A stretch of 6,885 bases of DNA from Anaerolineales bacterium (lineage in GTDB: Bacteria; Chloroflexota; Anaerolineae; Anaerolineales; Villigracilaceae). Below are positions 5,559-6,885 of the stretch, piece by piece. The translations under genes were made by a program, and so were the position numbers. Location of the stretch: the NCBI GenBank assembly GCA_024763295.1, contig JANTFU010000121.1, positions 1 to 6,885 on the forward strand. Direction: 5' to 3'. The stretch's first letter is position 1, and each line of letters begins with the position of its first letter. The notes under the pieces are model-generated. The model made no database searches and was not told where the DNA came from. It saw only the letters and a program-made list of their open reading frames with translations.

Positions 5559-5577
5559 AACTGTATTTTGCCAAATT

Positions 5578-6885
5578 CTAAATATTTTCTCTATCAGATG
5601 AATTTTTAGCGCCCTTCGGTGTGGAAGATGAAGGATATTCAACGCGCGAGTGTAAATTTCCACGCAAGGTGGCTACAAAGGAATCGCTAATCAATTTCAG
5701 CTCGCGCAGGGTCAATTGCGTATGATCCAGTTGTCCATTTTGTTGCGACATTTTGATAACCTTTTGGACAATTTCAAGCAGTTCACTTTCCTTTTGGGGA
5801 CGTTTGGCGCGCGTAATGGCTTCTGTGCCATCAGCCAACATGAGCAGGGCGGTTTCACGTGAGCGTGGAGCCGGTCCCGGGTAGCGGAATTTTTCCTCGT
5901 CTACTTTGCTGGCATCGCCGTTGGCTTTATTGACTGCCTGTGTATATTGATAGCGTGTGATATTTGTGCCGTGATGTTCGCGGATAAAGTCAATAATACG
6001 GTCAGGTAGATGATGCTTTTTTGCTAATTCAACACCGTCGGTAACGTGGCGAATAATCAGAGCAGAGCTTTCTTCCGGTTCCAGATCGTCATGGGTATTG
6101 AGATTGCCTAGGGTTTGGTTTTCGATGAAAAAGAGCGGATTATTGGCTTTTCCTACATCATGATAGAGTGCGCCCACGCGCACTAATAGCGCATCCGCGC
6201 CGATGCTTTCGGCGGCTCGCTCCGCAAGGTTGGCAACTTGCAGGGAATGTTGATAGGTGCCGGGTGCTCTACGCAATAGAAATTGTAATAAAACGGCATC
6301 GGGGCGCGAATATTCCAGTAATTGCAGGGCTGTTGTCAAGCCCAAGGATTGAGCGACGAAAAATTGTAAGAGCAGCGTTAGGCTTGCAGATGCGATGCCA
6401 TTGAGCGCAGCCGCACCTGCTAAAACGGCAAAGTCGAACCACGCGGCATCTGCGCCTGATGCAGGCATCCAATATGCCAACAGGATTGCCATGCCCGTGA
6501 CGGAGATGACCAATCCGGCGCTGACAAAGGACCAAAAACGCCGCGCTTTCCCCAAGACCAGAATGCTGATGAAGGCGGGCAAAATATAATAGGTTGCCAA
6601 GCCCAGCGGATCGGGGATGTTGTACACGGTCAAAAGTGTCAGCGCAAAAACCAGTACAAAACCGGCATCTACCCCAAAGAGGGTCGCAATCAGCAAACCG
6701 AACGCGGGCAGCGGGTAAAGGTAGGGCACAATGGCGTGATTCGGGATCGTTAGGCGGGCAGCAACCAAAAAGATGATAAATATCAAACCGACGAGCAGCA
6801 ATCCACGCATATTGTTGATGAAAGCCGTTTGTCGATAGCTAAAATAGCGCCACAGGAGAATGCTGATAATCAGCGTGAGGACGCC
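5578..6885 (-). CDS. pgpH: PgpH-like membrane HD-domain phosphohydrolase (probable c-di-AMP phosphodiesterase), N-terminus missing
   Basis: The C-terminal 435 residues of a 7TMR-HD family protein. In Listeria and relatives, PgpH (YqfF) hydrolyses the second messenger c-di-AMP at the membrane. The frame is open to the right edge, and the 25 codons before the Met at 6810 encode a further hydrophobic segment (VLTLIISILLW), so that Met is internal. Several membrane helices fill fragment residues 1 to about 175. A cytoplasmic HD domain follows, with the family's metal-ligand pattern: GTYQHS His213, YHDVGK His242/Asp243, RHVTDG His280, REHHGT His304/His305, and Asp352 in MLADGTEA. FFIENQ and FRYPGP are also typical of the family. 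The missing part should hold the first helix and the extracellular domain. A charged tail of about 25 residues follows the HD domain. It leads the pgpH-ybeY-dgkA order, and phoH is often the gene before it. The family is firm; nucleotide specificity is inferred from homologues. Confidence 0.94.
   Translation of the reverse strand, partial: GVLTLIISILLWRYFSYRQTAFINNMRGLLLVGLIFIIFLVAARLTIPNHAIVPYLYPLPAFGLLIATLFGVDAGFVLVFALTLLTVYNIPDPLGLATYYILPAFISILVLGKARRFWSFVSAGLVISVTGMAILLAYWMPASGADAAWFDFAVLAGAAALNGIASASLTLLLQFFVAQSLGLTTALQLLEYSRPDAVLLQFLLRRAPGTYQHSLQVANLAERAAESIGADALLVRVGALYHDVGKANNPLFFIENQTLGNLNTHDDLEPEESSALIIRHVTDGVELAKKHHLPDRIIDFIREHHGTNITRYQYTQAVNKANGDASKVDEEKFRYPGPAPRSRETALLMLADGTEAITRAKRPQKESELLEIVQKVIKMSQQNGQLDHTQLTLRELKLISDSFVATLRGNLHSRVEYPSSSTPKGAKNSSDRENI

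Noticed and set aside
6808..6810. ATG at 6810 as the pgpH start
   Set aside because: The 25 codons upstream to the window edge are open and encode a membrane segment, and the family has a large N-terminal part that is still missing.
1..6885. CRISPR array, tRNA, rRNA, transposase or phage genes
   Set aside because: No regularly spaced repeats, cloverleaf with conserved tRNA arms, rRNA sequence or recombinase/phage protein motifs were seen.

Overview
The window is bacterial chromosomal DNA with dense, mostly operonic coding on both strands. It most resembles a member of the Chloroflexota (Anaerolineae-like). That placement is an inference from protein character, mid-range GC and gene order; there is no rRNA or other marker in the window to prove it. 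Both outer genes are cut by the window edges.

Left block (1-2627, + strand): three tightly packed genes. They are a PP2C-type protein phosphatase (5' end missing), a J-domain/VWA fusion protein, and a zinc-ribbon/FHA protein. Spacing is 1 bp between the first two and a 4-bp ATGA overlap between the last two, and a clear intrinsic terminator follows. The set reads as a Ser/Thr phosphorylation module: a phosphatase, a phosphothreonine reader, and a metal-binding scaffold with a chaperone-recruiting domain. The expected partner kinase is not in view and may lie upstream of base 1.

Centre (2628-4514, + strand): an unrecognised 80-aa protein sits 1 bp upstream of an OmpR/PhoB-family response regulator, followed by a strong terminator hairpin. 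A NarL/LuxR-family (DevR-like) response regulator follows as a separate unit. Its near-consensus sigma70-type promoter has its -35 box inside the downstream arm of that preceding terminator. Neither regulator has a histidine kinase beside it. A third strong, possibly bidirectional terminator closes the + strand block.

Right block (4515-6885, - strand): pgpH-like HD phosphohydrolase (cut by the right edge), then ybeY, then a diacylglycerol/undecaprenol kinase-family gene. This gene order is widely conserved in Gram-positive-type bacteria, often with phoH upstream of pgpH. ybeY and the kinase gene overlap by ATGA. The pgpH-ybeY junction is unusually long (170 bp) and is filled by an imperfect inverted-repeat element of about 110 bp. 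A 7-bp direct repeat flanks it, which looks like a small non-coding mobile or REP/MITE-type insertion. A cluster of competing palindromes lies between the convergent blocks (4521-4579).

No tRNA, rRNA, CRISPR array, transposase or phage gene was seen.
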